Shown: positions 31,439 to 40,741, counted from the first letter of the stretch. The stretch: DNA of 59,004 bases from an uncultured Rhodospirillales bacterium (GCA_902825855.1 CADECW010000028.1:1-59004), one strand, 5' to 3'. The notes: generated by a model from the sequence alone, not told the origin. Program-made: numbers and translations.

Positions 31439-33958
31439 CTATTCATTGCGCAACAGCGCCAGCGGCCTCTGCCGCAATGCCGCCAAAGTGCCGGCCAGCC
31501 CGAACGCCAGGGTGAGCGCCATCGCGCCTACCGCGACCGCGATGGCAACCGTCGGCAGGAAGGTCCAGTCGAGCCCCATCAGCCGGCGCACCACGAGGTA
31601 GGCCCCGAGGGTGCCGACGCCGAGCGCCGCCAGTGCCGTGGCGAGCCCCAGCGCGGCAAACTCCCAGGCGAAGATGCCGGCGATTCGTGCGCGGGTGGCG
31701 CCGAGGACCTTCATGACCACGGCCTCGTGCACGCGGCGCTGCTGGGTCGCCAGCATGGCGCCAGCCAGCACCAGCACGCCGGCCAGGATGCTCAGGAAGC
31801 CGATGACGCGACTGGCCAGCCCGATGTTGCCCAGCACGCTCGCCGCGGTCTCGATGGCATCGCGAATACGAACCACGGTGACGTTGGGAAACTGGTCGGT
31901 GACGGCCTTGAAGATCGCATCCTCGGCCTCGGGCGTTGCCTTGACCGTGGCGAGGAAGGTGTGCGGCGCCTTGTCGAGAAGGCCGGGCGAGTAGACGAAC
32001 ACGAAGTTGATGGCGAGCGTCGTCCACTCGATGCGCCGGAGCGAGGCGATCCTGGCGTCGATGTCGCGCCCCAGCACATTGACCGTGATGGTGTCGCCGA
32101 GACCGAGACCGAACGCCTTGGCCAGCGCCTCGTCGAAGGAGATTAGTTGCTCGGGTCCCCGATAGTCGGCGGGCCACCATTCGCCGGCGACAATGCGCGA
32201 GCCCTCGGGCGGCTTCGCCGAGTAGGTGACCCCACGGTCGCCGTCGATCGCCCAACGCGCATCCGAGGGCACGGCGACCTCGTTCACCGGCTTGCCGCCG
32301 ATCCTGGTGATGCGCCCGCGCAGCGACGGCACCTTGTCAAGCGGTCCGGCGCCCGGGATGGCAGTGAGCGCCTTCTCGAAAGCCGGCATCTGCGTCGACT
32401 GGATGTCGACGAAGAAAAAAGCCGGCGCGTCGCTCGGGATGCGCTTCGTGATCTGCTCGCGCAGGTTCCCTTCGATCAGCGCCGTCGCCACCAGCACCGT
32501 GAGGCCGAGGCCCAACGAGAGCATCACGATCGGTGTTGCGGCGCCCGGCCGGTGCAGGTTGGCGAGCGCCAGGCGAAGCCCTGCCAGCTTGGGCTTGCCG
32601 GCGCGCGCGGCGGCGAGCATCAGAAGCCGCGCCAGCAACGGGAAGGCGATGAAGGCGCCGATCGCCCCCAGCACGAACCAGCCGGCGATGCCCCGGCTTT
32701 CGGCGGTGAAGACGGTGAACGCCGCGAGCGCCAGGGCCACTGCGCCGACCAGCAGGGCATCGCGCCATACCAGGCTGCCGCCGTGGACGACCGCGCCGCG
32801 CATCAAGGTCGCCGCCGACACGCGGCGGGCGCGCAACAACGGCATCAGGGCGAACAGCAGCGAAACCAGCAAACCGAAGATCGCGGCGATCGTGAGCGGC
32901 CAGGCATAGAGCGCCACGCGCGCCCGCACCGGCAGGACGTCGGCGATGACCGATTGGGCGACGAAGGGCAGGCCGGCGCCGACCACCAGCCCCGCCACCA
33001 CACCGAGAAGCGCCAGCGCCGAGAGCTGGATGAGATAGGTCGAGAAGACCAGGCGCTCGGGTGCACCCAGGCATTTCAGCGTGGCGATGGTGCGGAGCCG
33101 GCCGGCCAGGAAGCTTGAGATCGCGTTGCCGACGCCCACTCCGCCGACCAGCAGAGAGGAAAGCCCGATCAGCCCGATGAATTGCGTCAGCCGGTCGAGC
33201 CAGAAGCGGATGCCGCCGCCCGCCTCGGCAAGCCCTCTCACCCGCCAGCCGGCATTCGGGAATTTGCTCTTCAGGCCCTCGATGACCGCGACGTCGGAGC
33301 CGCCGGGCGGCAGGCGCAGGCGATACTCGAAGTTCAACAGGCTGCCGGGCTGCACCAGCCCCGACGCCGATACCGCCTCGTAGGGGATCATGAGGCGCGG
33401 CCCCAGGCTCGCGAAGGCGTTCAGTCCGCGGTCGGGCTCGCGGACGATGATGCCACGCACCTCGACGGTCACGTCGCCCACCTTCACGCGCTCGCCCAAC
33501 TCCATGTTCATGCGACGCAGCGCGGACTCCTCGACCACCGCGCCCCACATGCCATCCTTCTCGGACAGCGCGTCGGCGAGTGTCTTGCCGTCCTTGAGTT
33601 CGACAGCGCCGTAGAGCGGATAGGCGCGCTCGACTGCCTTGAGCTGCACCAGCGTCGCCCGCCCGTCGGCTTTCAGCGGCCGTGCCATGGCACGGCTGTC
33701 GATCCAGCGCACGAGTTCGCCGCGCGATTTCATGTAGTCGATCTGCTCCGGCGAGGCCTCGCGATAGAGCAGCGAGACGGCGACGTCGCCGCTCAGGATC
33801 TCGCGCGCATCGGCGCGCAAGCCTTCCTCGACAGCGCGGCTGAAGGACAGGATGGCCGCGATCGCCGCCACGCCCAGCCCCAGGCAGGCGATGAACAGGC
33901 GAAAGCCGCCCAGCCCGCTGCGCATCTCGCGCCGTGCCAGACGAAAGGCGAGGTTCAT
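31439..33958 (-). CDS. FtsX-family ABC permease (YbbP-like)
   Basis: An 839-residue membrane subunit with the E. coli YbbP layout: an N-terminal helix (RLFIACLGLGVAAIAAILSF), a large periplasmic domain, a block of helices with an FtsX domain around residues 250-360, a middle pair of helices (about 395-440), a second periplasmic domain, and a final FtsX domain ending ALAFGLAGTLAALRQRP. Such pairs export or extract envelope lipids or related molecules. Its start overlaps the end of the ATPase gene (ATGA), so the two subunits are co-translated. Confidence 0.93.
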   Translation of the reverse strand: MNLAFRLARREMRSGLGGFRLFIACLGLGVAAIAAILSFSRAVEEGLRADAREILSGDVAVSLLYREASPEQIDYMKSRGELVRWIDSRAMARPLKADGRATLVQLKAVERAYPLYGAVELKDGKTLADALSEKDGMWGAVVEESALRRMNMELGERVKVGDVTVEVRGIIVREPDRGLNAFASLGPRLMIPYEAVSASGLVQPGSLLNFEYRLRLPPGGSDVAVIEGLKSKFPNAGWRVRGLAEAGGGIRFWLDRLTQFIGLIGLSSLLVGGVGVGNAISSFLAGRLRTIATLKCLGAPERLVFSTYLIQLSALALLGVVAGLVVGAGLPFVAQSVIADVLPVRARVALYAWPLTIAAIFGLLVSLLFALMPLLRARRVSAATLMRGAVVHGGSLVWRDALLVGAVALALAAFTVFTAESRGIAGWFVLGAIGAFIAFPLLARLLMLAAARAGKPKLAGLRLALANLHRPGAATPIVMLSLGLGLTVLVATALIEGNLREQITKRIPSDAPAFFFVDIQSTQMPAFEKALTAIPGAGPLDKVPSLRGRITRIGGKPVNEVAVPSDARWAIDGDRGVTYSAKPPEGSRIVAGEWWPADYRGPEQLISFDEALAKAFGLGLGDTITVNVLGRDIDARIASLRRIEWTTLAINFVFVYSPGLLDKAPHTFLATVKATPEAEDAIFKAVTDQFPNVTVVRIRDAIETAASVLGNIGLASRVIGFLSILAGVLVLAGAMLATQQRRVHEAVVMKVLGATRARIAGIFAWEFAALGLATALAALGVGTLGAYLVVRRLMGLDWTFLPTVAIAVAVGAMALTLAFGLAGTLAALRQRPLALLRNE

Positions 33959-34686
33959 TGGGCGGCGAGCACGGCGAGGCCGGCGGGTGTGCGCTCGTCG
34001 CCGACCACCAGGCCGTCGGCGATACGCAGGATGCGATCGCAGCGCCCGGCCAGCGCCAGATCGTGGGTGATCAGGATGAGCGTCGTGCCGTCAGCGCGCG
34101 CCAGCTCGAACAACAGGTCCATGACCTGCTTGCCGGTGGCGCCGTCGAGATTGCCGGTCGGCTCGTCGGCGAGCAGGAGCTTGGGCCGGCCGACGAAGGC
34201 GCGGGCAACCGCGACTCGCTGCTGCTCGCCGCCGGAAAGCTGCGCCGGATAGTGGCCGATGCGGTGGCCGAGCCCGACCCGCTTCAGCGCCGCCTCTGCG
34301 AGATCGAACGCGTCGGAGCGGCCGGCGAACTCCAGCGGCAGCGCCACGTTCTCATGCGCCGTCATGGTCGGAATGAGATGGAAGCCCTGGAAGACGATGC
34401 CGATATTGTCGCGCCGTAGCCGCGCCCGGGCATCGTCGTCGAGCGGCCCGAGGTCGTGGTTCGCGACCTCGACGTGGCCCGAGGTGGCGCGCTCCAGGCC
34501 TCCCGCCACCATCATCAGGCTAGACTTGCCGGCGCCCGAGGGGCCGACGACGGCCGCAATTTCGCCAACGGCGATGTCGAGAGTGACGCCCCGCAGGATA
34601 TTGACCGTGCCGGCATCGCTTGCCATGTCGAGGTGGACATCCGAGAGCCGGACGATGGGCTGGCTGGCGTGGGACGGGGCGGTCAA
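33955..34686 (-). CDS. ABC transporter ATPase (YbbA/LolD-like)
   Basis: A 243-residue ATPase of the MacB/LolD type that partners the FtsX-family permease encoded next. Walker A is GPSGAGKSS (48-56), the signature is LSGGEQQRVAVARA, Walker B is LLLADEPTGNLDG, and the switch histidine is in LILITHDLALAG. Divergent from the tesA-type gene with only 21 bases between starts, the same arrangement as tesA-ybbA-ybbP in E. coli. Confidence 0.94.
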   Translation of the reverse strand: MTAPSHASQPIVRLSDVHLDMASDAGTVNILRGVTLDIAVGEIAAVVGPSGAGKSSLMMVAGGLERATSGHVEVANHDLGPLDDDARARLRRDNIGIVFQGFHLIPTMTAHENVALPLEFAGRSDAFDLAEAALKRVGLGHRIGHYPAQLSGGEQQRVAVARAFVGRPKLLLADEPTGNLDGATGKQVMDLLFELARADGTTLILITHDLALAGRCDRILRIADGLVVGDERTPAGLAVLAAQ

Positions 34687-34707
34687 GCGGGCTCCGAAAG
34701 AGAGAGC

Positions 34708-35403
34708 ATGAATTTCGATAATGGATATGGTCGTTTTGCGGCGATGGTCAATTCGCTGCTGATCGCGATTTCGTGCCTTTCCTGCCTGTCACCTGGGGCC
34801 TATGCACAAACCGTGCGCAGCGAGCCCGTAAAGCTCGCCATTTTGGGCGACAGCCTGGCGGCCGGTTACGGCGTCAGCCCCGGCCAGGCGATGCCGGCCA
34901 GGCTCGAAGCCGCCCTGAAGAAAGCAGGCCGCAACGTCACTGTCATCAATCACGGCGTTTCGGGCGACACAACCGCGGGCGGCTTGCAGCGCGTCGACTG
35001 GATGCTGGCCGACAAGCCCGACATCGTCATGATCGAGCTCGGCGCGAACGATGCCTTGCGCGCTACCGACCCTGCCGTCACCGAGAAGAACCTCGATGCC
35101 ATCATCGCGAAGCTCAAGGAGGCGGGCGTCACGGTCTGGCTGGCCGGCATGCTGGCGCCGCGCAACTACGGCCCCGAGTACGCCAAGCAGTTCGACGGCA
35201 TCTACCAGCGGTTGGCCGAGAAACACGGCGTGCCGCTCTACGCCTTCTTCCTCGACGGCGTGGCGCAGGATCCCGCGCTCAACCAGGGCGACGGCATCCA
35301 TCCCAATCCCAAGGGCGTCGACGTGATCGTCGAGCGAATCCTGCCTTTCGTGACCAGGAACCTGGACGACCATGCGTCTGTTCGTCGCCCTGCCCGTCCC
35401 TGA
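34708..35403 (+). CDS. tesA: Arylesterase/lysophospholipase L1 (TesA-like)
   Basis: A 231-residue SGNH-family hydrolase of the TesA group, a periplasmic thioesterase/lysophospholipase. It has a signal peptide (VNSLLIAISCLSCL, cleaved near AYA-Q), block I ILGDSLAAGYG with the nucleophile S49, block II NHGVSGDTTAGG, block III ELGANDALR, and block V DGIHPNPKG with the catalytic Asp and His. The start at 34708 follows GAGAGAG; an ATG at 34744 is also possible. The 3' end overlaps the next gene by 32 bases. Divergent from the YbbA/YbbP pair. Confidence 0.92.
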   Translation: MNFDNGYGRFAAMVNSLLIAISCLSCLSPGAYAQTVRSEPVKLAILGDSLAAGYGVSPGQAMPARLEAALKKAGRNVTVINHGVSGDTTAGGLQRVDWMLADKPDIVMIELGANDALRATDPAVTEKNLDAIIAKLKEAGVTVWLAGMLAPRNYGPEYAKQFDGIYQRLAEKHGVPLYAFFLDGVAQDPALNQGDGIHPNPKGVDVIVERILPFVTRNLDDHASVRRPARP

Positions 35404-35914
35404 GGAAGTCGCCGACGACCTCGTGACGCTGCAGTCGGGTGTGCCCGACGCGCGCTGGGTGGCGGCGGAGAACTTCCATGTCACGCTCTGCTTCGCGGGC
35501 GAGGTTCAGGGCGGCCCCATGCGCGACCTTGAGGAAGAGCTATCGGACATCGCCGGTCCCCCGTTCCCAGTAGCCATCGCCGGGGTGGAACAGTTCTCGA
35601 GCGGCAAGCAGCCGCGCGCCCTGGTCGCCACCGTCGAGAGGAGCGACCGCCTCGACTGGCTGCAACAGAAAGTGTCGACCGTGGCGCGCAACTGCGGCAT
35701 CGAGGTCGAGCGCCGCAAGTTCCGCCCGCATGTGACCCTGGCTCGCTTCGGCAACGGCTCGGAGACCGGACACCATCTGGCGCAGTTCATGGCCAGCCAC
35801 TCGACCTTCAAGGCCGGCCCATGGATCGCCGACCACTTTGCTCTCTACTCCAGCCGCAGCGGCCGCTCGGGTTCGATCTACACGGAAGAGGCTGCGTACG
35901 GACTTACCTTCTGA
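35372..35914 (+). CDS. thpR: RNA 2',3'-cyclic phosphodiesterase (2H family)
   Basis: A 180-residue 2H phosphoesterase that opens 2',3'-cyclic phosphates, often annotated as 2'-5' RNA ligase. Both catalytic HxT motifs are present: NFHVTLCFAG (H36, T38) and FRPHVTLARF (H120, T122), at the usual separation. It begins 32 bases inside the end of the tesA-type gene, so the two are coupled, and it converges with the phosphotriesterase gene. Confidence 0.93.
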   Translation: MRLFVALPVPEEVADDLVTLQSGVPDARWVAAENFHVTLCFAGEVQGGPMRDLEEELSDIAGPPFPVAIAGVEQFSSGKQPRALVATVERSDRLDWLQQKVSTVARNCGIEVERRKFRPHVTLARFGNGSETGHHLAQFMASHSTFKAGPWIADHFALYSSRSGRSGSIYTEEAAYGLTF

Positions 35915-35962
35915 TGACCAAAGTCACTCGCCTGGTCCGTCTCCTGCGCGGCGGCGCCCTCC

Positions 35963-37006
35963 TCAGACAAAGGTAAGCAGCCTGCGCGGATTGCGCACCA
36001 GGATGGCATCGATTTCGTCCTCGCTGTAGCCGCGCTCCTTCATCATCGGCACGACGTTGCGGAAGATATGGCCGTAACCGTGTCCGCCGAAGGTGGTGAG
36101 CCGCGTGCGATAGCAGATGTCATGGCTGATCACGACGCGCTCGAGATGGCCGTGGTCGATCAGGGCGCGGATCAGCTTCAGCCGCGTAGCGTCATTGGGC
36201 ATGTCGATATCCGACAGGCCGTAGTAGCTGTTCTCCTGGCCGAACAGGTCGAACTCGACGGTGACGCCGGAATCGGCGAGCCGCAGCAGGCGCTCCTCGT
36301 CGAAGATCGTGCGGTCGATGTGGCTGATCACCACGCGCTCGGTCGGCTTGCCCATCGCCTTGATGAAGTCGGCCACTTCCTGGGGCTGGTCGGGGTCGCG
36401 ACCTGGGTGGACGTTGATCGAGGCGCCCGTCTCGCCGGCGGCGATCAGCGCGGCTTCCATCACCTTCTTCTCGGTCGCGGTCCACGGCGCGGTGCAGCCG
36501 ATCTCGCCGATCATGCCGGCACGCACGTCGGTGCCCCAGGCGCCGTCGATGATCTGGCCGACGATCTCCCGGGCGAAATCGTCGACACTGCGGCCGGCGT
36601 TCTTCGGATCCTGGTAGTCATTGACGTAGTAGCCGCAGCCCATGATGAGGTGCACACCCGTGCCGGAAGCGATTCGCCGCAGCCCTTCGGGGTCCGGAGA
36701 GAGGCCCCCGCAGGTCAATTCGACGATGGCGTCGCCGCCCTGGTGCTTCATCATCGCCACCTCGCGGGTGGCGATGTCCTCGAGGTCGAGCATGTACTTG
36801 CGGCCGGCACGCTTCAGGCCGCGGCCGTAGTTCATCTGCCACACATTCTCCAGGCTGATCTCCGGCCCGAGGTCGTTGTCGGAGCGCCGGCCGGGAGGGC
36901 GGATGTCGCACAGGACATGCTCGTGCATCAGCGTGCGCCCGAGCGTCTCGGGCGCGATCGGGCCGAGGACGGTCTGGATCCTTCCCTTGAGCTCGTTACG
37001 CGTCAT
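35963..37006 (-). CDS. Phosphotriesterase-family (PHP-type) metallohydrolase
   Basis: A 347-residue amidohydrolase-superfamily enzyme with a binuclear metal site: H28 and H30 (LMHEHVLCD), a bridging Glu in place of carboxylated Lys (E168 in MIGEIG), H200 (NVHPG), H229 (ISHID) and D296 (ISHDICYRT). The bridging Glu is as in E. coli PHP and unlike true organophosphate hydrolases, so lactone, ester or amide-type substrates are more likely. It is co-translated (ATGA) with the upstream solute-binding protein, suggesting a hydrolase for a compound that protein captures. Confidence 0.9.
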   Translation of the reverse strand: MTRNELKGRIQTVLGPIAPETLGRTLMHEHVLCDIRPPGRRSDNDLGPEISLENVWQMNYGRGLKRAGRKYMLDLEDIATREVAMMKHQGGDAIVELTCGGLSPDPEGLRRIASGTGVHLIMGCGYYVNDYQDPKNAGRSVDDFAREIVGQIIDGAWGTDVRAGMIGEIGCTAPWTATEKKVMEAALIAAGETGASINVHPGRDPDQPQEVADFIKAMGKPTERVVISHIDRTIFDEERLLRLADSGVTVEFDLFGQENSYYGLSDIDMPNDATRLKLIRALIDHGHLERVVISHDICYRTRLTTFGGHGYGHIFRNVVPMMKERGYSEDEIDAILVRNPRRLLTFV

Positions 37007-37998
37007 TGCGGCTCCAGCTTGGCGGCGGTGATGACCTTCTTCCATTTGACGTTCTCGGCTTCCATCTGCTTCAGCAGCGCCGCCGCGTCGCCCGGCAAAT
37101 CGGCAGCACCGGCCTCGCGGATCTTCTTGATCACGGCCTCGGATCTGACGCCCTTGGTGATCTCGTCGGAGAGCTTCTTGACGATGTCGGCCGGCGTGCC
37201 GGCCGGCGCCGCGACGTACCACCACGGGGCCGCATCGAAGCCCGGGTAGCCCTGCTCGGCGATGGTCGGCACGTCGGGCGCGGAGAACCAGCGCTTGGCC
37301 GAGCTGACACCGAGCGCGCGCAAGGCTCCCGACTGGATGTGCTGCAGGTAGGGCGGCAGGTTGTCCATGGTGGTGAGGATGTGGCCGGCCAGAAGATCCT
37401 TCATCACCAGCGAGCTGCCACGGTAGACGACGTGCTCGAGCCTGATGCCGGCCAGCTCCGACAGGTACTCCATCGCGAGATGGCCGGTGCCGCCGACCGC
37501 CGGCGAGCCATAGCTCACCTTGTTGGGTCCCTGCGCCTTGCAGTAGTCGACGAACTCCTTGAGCGTCTTGGCGGGAAAGCTCGGATGAACGGCGAGCACG
37601 TTGGCCACCTCGCCGACCAATGCCACCGGCGCGAAGCTCTTCATGCTGTCGTAGGGCATGCTCTTGTAGAGATACTGGTTGGTGACCGCGGTGCCGACCG
37701 TGCCGAGCAGCAGCGTGTAGCCGTCGGCCGGCGCCTTGGCGACCAGCTCGGCACCGACATTGCCGCCCGCGCCTGTCTTGTTGTCGACGATCACCTGCTG
37801 GCCCCACTGCTCGGTGAGGTATTGCGCGACGATGCGGCCCAGCAGGTCGGTCGTGCCGGCGGCGGCAAACGGAACGACCATTCGGATCTGCTTGTTGGGG
37901 TAGCCGCCCTGCGCAAGCACGTTTCGCGCCAACATTGGCGCAGTCAACGGCGCGGTGAGCGCGCCGGCGAGTACCGCACGGCGAGCGATCTTGGTCAT
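37003..37998 (-). CDS. Tripartite-tricarboxylate (Bug/TctC) solute-binding protein
   Basis: A 331-residue periplasmic binding protein of the Bug family. It has a Tat-like or Sec signal (MTKIARRAVLAGAL, cleavage near VLA-Q), the first-domain motif IRMVVPFAAAGTTDLLGRIVAQ, IVDNKTGAGGNVGAELVAKAPADGYTLL, and PDVPTIAEQGYPGFDAAPWWYVAAPAGTP cut across the second lobe, all family-typical. Bug proteins bind carboxylates and other small organics. No TctA/TctB membrane genes are in the window. The ATG has a GGAGGA site; it is the first gene of a two-gene operon with the phosphotriesterase homologue. Confidence 0.93.
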   Translation of the reverse strand: MTKIARRAVLAGALTAPLTAPMLARNVLAQGGYPNKQIRMVVPFAAAGTTDLLGRIVAQYLTEQWGQQVIVDNKTGAGGNVGAELVAKAPADGYTLLLGTVGTAVTNQYLYKSMPYDSMKSFAPVALVGEVANVLAVHPSFPAKTLKEFVDYCKAQGPNKVSYGSPAVGGTGHLAMEYLSELAGIRLEHVVYRGSSLVMKDLLAGHILTTMDNLPPYLQHIQSGALRALGVSSAKRWFSAPDVPTIAEQGYPGFDAAPWWYVAAPAGTPADIVKKLSDEITKGVRSEAVIKKIREAGAADLPGDAAALLKQMEAENVKWKKVITAAKLEPQ

Positions 37999-38020
37999 GG
38001 AATTCCTCCTCCGCTTCGAG

Positions 38021-38034
38021 CGACTATATCGTCG
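38021..38034. promoter_or_regulatory. Dyad in the 54-base divergent promoter region
   Basis: CGAC-TATATC-GTCG lies midway between the Bug-protein gene and the DMFase-like gene, whose start codons are only 54 bases apart. Flanking bases CTT and AAG extend the imperfect dyad to about 28 bases. The AT-rich centre could also serve as a -10 box for either direction. A shared operator is plausible but unproven. Confidence 0.35.
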
Positions 38035-38052
38035 GCTCAAGGGGAGACAAAC

Positions 38053-40203
38053 GTGACAGCACCGCTTACCGGCTACGCCGACCGCATCTCGGTACGCTCC
38101 GGAGAAAAGATCAGCTTCAAGGTTTCGAGCCTAGGACCGGGACCGTACAACGCCATGCTGGTTCGTATCGTGCGCGGCGATCCCAATCCCGGCGGACCAG
38201 CGCAGAACCTCGAGGATCTGTCCGAGCAGTTCGACGGCCGCTTCACCTCGCGCCAGCAACACGCCTGGCCTGGCTCCTATGCGCTGATCGAGCGCGCCGC
38301 CGACGTGAAGCTTCCCGACGCCCTGTCGGTCGAGGCCCTGATCTGGCCGACCTTGCCCGAGGACGGGCCGCAGACGGTGATCTCGCGCCGTGACGCCGCC
38401 TCAGGCGCAGGCTTCGCGCTGGTGCTGACGCCGGACGGCATGGCACTGGAATGCGGCGGCGCTCGCGTCGTCACCGGCAAGAAGCTGCGCAATCGAGCCT
38501 GGTATCGCGTGTGGGCTTCGGCCGATCCCGCGACCGGCATGATGCGGGTCGGGCAACAGCCCTTGAAGCGCGCCTTCGCCGTCGACGATGAGGGCGAAGC
38601 CAGCACCACCGCGTCCGGTCTCGTCATCGAGGCGCGGCAACCCGTGCTGATCGGCGCGGAGAGCGCCGGCGACCGGCCGGCGCGGCGCTGCTTCAACGGC
38701 AAGATCGAGGCGCCGAAAATAGCCGGCTTCGCCGCTTGGGACTTCGCCCGTCGCATGGGCACGGCGGTGATCGAGGACACTGGCCCCAACGGCCTGCACG
38801 GCAACCTGAAGAACCTGCCGACGCGCGCCATGAAGGGCGCGGCGTGGAGTGACGGCGAGCGCGACTGGAAGCAGGCGCCGCACATGTACGCTGCGATCCA
38901 CTTCCACGACGACGACCTGCACGACTGCGGCTGGGCCGACGATTTCAGCTTCACCGTGCCGAAGGACATGAAGAGCGGCGTCTACGGCATGCAGCTGCGC
39001 TGCGGGGCGCATCGCGATGTCATCCCCTTCTTCGTGCGCCCGCAAGTCGCCAAGCCGCAGGCCAAGGTCTGCTACATCGCGTCGACCTTCACCTATCAGG
39101 TCTACACCAACTTCTCGCGCGGCATGTTCAACGAGGCGTTCCGCCAGCGCATGACCGAGTGGAAGGCGGCCGCCAACAATCCCGACGAGCACAAGGATTA
39201 CGGGCTGTCGACCTACAACTTCCATCGCGACGGCTCGGGCGTCGCCTATTCCTCGCACCTCCGGCCTCTGCTGACCTGGCGGCCGGACTTCCTCACCTTC
39301 CACGACCAGGCGGGCTCCGGCCTGCGCCATCTGCCGGCCGACACTCATCTCACCGGCTGGTTCGATCGGATGGGCATCGCCTACGACGTGGTCACCGACC
39401 ACGACCTGCACGACAAGGGCGTCGACATCCTGAAGTCCTACAAGGTGGTCGTGACCGGCACGCATCCCGAATACCACACCAAGGAGACGCTCGACGCGCT
39501 GCAGGCCTACACCGACACCGGCGGCCGGCTGATGTATCTCGGCGGCAACGGCTTCTATTGGCGCGTGGCGCTCTCCGACGCCTGGCCCGGCGCCATTGAA
39601 GTGCGGCGCACCGAGGGCGGCATCCGCACCTGGCCGGCCGAGCCCGGCGAGTACTATCACGCTTTCGATGGAGCCTATGGCGGGCTGTGGCGGCGCTCCG
39701 ACCGGGCGCCCAACGTACTATGCGGCATCGGCTTCTCGAGTCAGGGCCTGTTCGTCGGCGATTCCTACCGCCAGTCGCCGGCGGCGCGCGACAACCATCA
39801 CGCCTGGGTGTTCGAAGGCGTGAAGGACGAATTGTTCGGCGGTTACGGCTTCTCGGGCGGCGGTGCGGCGGGCTTCGAGCTCGACCGGCTCGACCATCGG
39901 CTGGGCAGCCCGCTCAACGCCGTGGTGCTGGCGTCCTCCGAAGGTCACGACCGCAAGGAGTTCGTGGTCGTGCACGAAGAGCGGCTCGGGTTCAACACCA
40001 CGATCACCGGCGATACGCTGGAAGGGCTGATCCGCGCCGACATGACCTATATCGAAAAGCCGCAGGGCGGCGCGGTGTTCTCGGTCGGATCGATCACCTA
40101 TTGCGGATCGCTGCCGCACAACAAGTACGACAACGACGTCTCGCGGCTGACCTTCAACGTGATCAACCGCTTCGGCGAGCTCGGGCGGAAGTGGCCGTTC
40201 TGA
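38053..40203 (+). CDS. N,N-dimethylformamidase large-subunit homologue
   Basis: A 716-residue protein resembling the large (beta) subunit of N,N-dimethylformamidase, a mononuclear-iron amidohydrolase. The N-terminal part reads GYADRISVRSGEKISFKVSS; residues about 75-215 look like a concanavalin/LamG-like beta-sandwich (WPGSYALIERAADVKLPDAL). The C-terminal half carries the family core: ASTFTYQVYTNFSRG, SHLRPLLTWRPDFLTFHDQ, GTHPEYHTKETLDALQAYTD, MYLGGNGFYWRVAL. The start is GTG after GGGGAG. The known enzyme needs a small subunit, and none is encoded nearby. Substrate may be another amide. Confidence 0.85.
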   Translation: MTAPLTGYADRISVRSGEKISFKVSSLGPGPYNAMLVRIVRGDPNPGGPAQNLEDLSEQFDGRFTSRQQHAWPGSYALIERAADVKLPDALSVEALIWPTLPEDGPQTVISRRDAASGAGFALVLTPDGMALECGGARVVTGKKLRNRAWYRVWASADPATGMMRVGQQPLKRAFAVDDEGEASTTASGLVIEARQPVLIGAESAGDRPARRCFNGKIEAPKIAGFAAWDFARRMGTAVIEDTGPNGLHGNLKNLPTRAMKGAAWSDGERDWKQAPHMYAAIHFHDDDLHDCGWADDFSFTVPKDMKSGVYGMQLRCGAHRDVIPFFVRPQVAKPQAKVCYIASTFTYQVYTNFSRGMFNEAFRQRMTEWKAAANNPDEHKDYGLSTYNFHRDGSGVAYSSHLRPLLTWRPDFLTFHDQAGSGLRHLPADTHLTGWFDRMGIAYDVVTDHDLHDKGVDILKSYKVVVTGTHPEYHTKETLDALQAYTDTGGRLMYLGGNGFYWRVALSDAWPGAIEVRRTEGGIRTWPAEPGEYYHAFDGAYGGLWRRSDRAPNVLCGIGFSSQGLFVGDSYRQSPAARDNHHAWVFEGVKDELFGGYGFSGGGAAGFELDRLDHRLGSPLNAVVLASSEGHDRKEFVVVHEERLGFNTTITGDTLEGLIRADMTYIEKPQGGAVFSVGSITYCGSLPHNKYDNDVSRLTFNVINRFGELGRKWPF

Positions 40204-40223
40204 CGTGAGCGCAGGGGGCGGGT

Positions 40224-40712
40224 CTAACTGACGATCGAGGCCTTCGCTTCCTCGGCCAACGCAACCAGCAGGCCCTTGCAGGCCGCCTCGATCAGGTCGA
40301 GCGCGCGCTCGTAATCCTGCTGCGTGCCTCCATACGGATCCTGGACATCGAGGATGCCGGGCGTGGGGCCAAACTTGGTGAGCATCTGCAGGCCGCCCAC
40401 CTTGGCGCACGGCGCGAGCACGCGCAGGGCGGCCAAGTGGCTGCGGTCCATGGCAAGCACGTAGTCGGCAGCGGCGATGTCCTCCCTGGTGAGCGTTCGC
40501 GAGCGCTGGCTGACGATGTCGTAGCCACGGCGCGCCGCCGCCGCGACGGCGGCCGGAGTCGGCGCCTCGCCGGCATTGGCCCTTGTTCCAGCAGAGGCGA
40601 TGGCAAAGGCCTGCTCCAGGCCGGCGCGGCGCGCCAGGGTACGGAACACGCCTTCGGCCATCGGCGATCGGCAGGTGTTCGCCGTACAGACGAAGAGGAC
40701 GCCGATGGTCAT
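40224..40712 (-). CDS. Low-molecular-weight protein-tyrosine phosphatase
   Basis: A 162-residue cysteine phosphatase. The P-loop CTANTCRS (C9, R15) matches Cx5R(S/T), with Ala where Gly is common, and the general-acid loop is DPYGGTQQDYERALD. LMW-PTPs act on tyrosine kinases of polysaccharide export, on arsenate, or on other phosphoesters. No kinase or exopolysaccharide gene is adjacent. Convergent with the DMFase-like gene; its 5' side faces the palindromic repeats. Confidence 0.92.
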   Translation of the reverse strand: MTIGVLFVCTANTCRSPMAEGVFRTLARRAGLEQAFAIASAGTRANAGEAPTPAAVAAAARRGYDIVSQRSRTLTREDIAAADYVLAMDRSHLAALRVLAPCAKVGGLQMLTKFGPTPGILDVQDPYGGTQQDYERALDLIEAACKGLLVALAEEAKASIVS

Positions 40713-40741
40713 GCAGGGCTATCGCATATGACAAATTTCTC

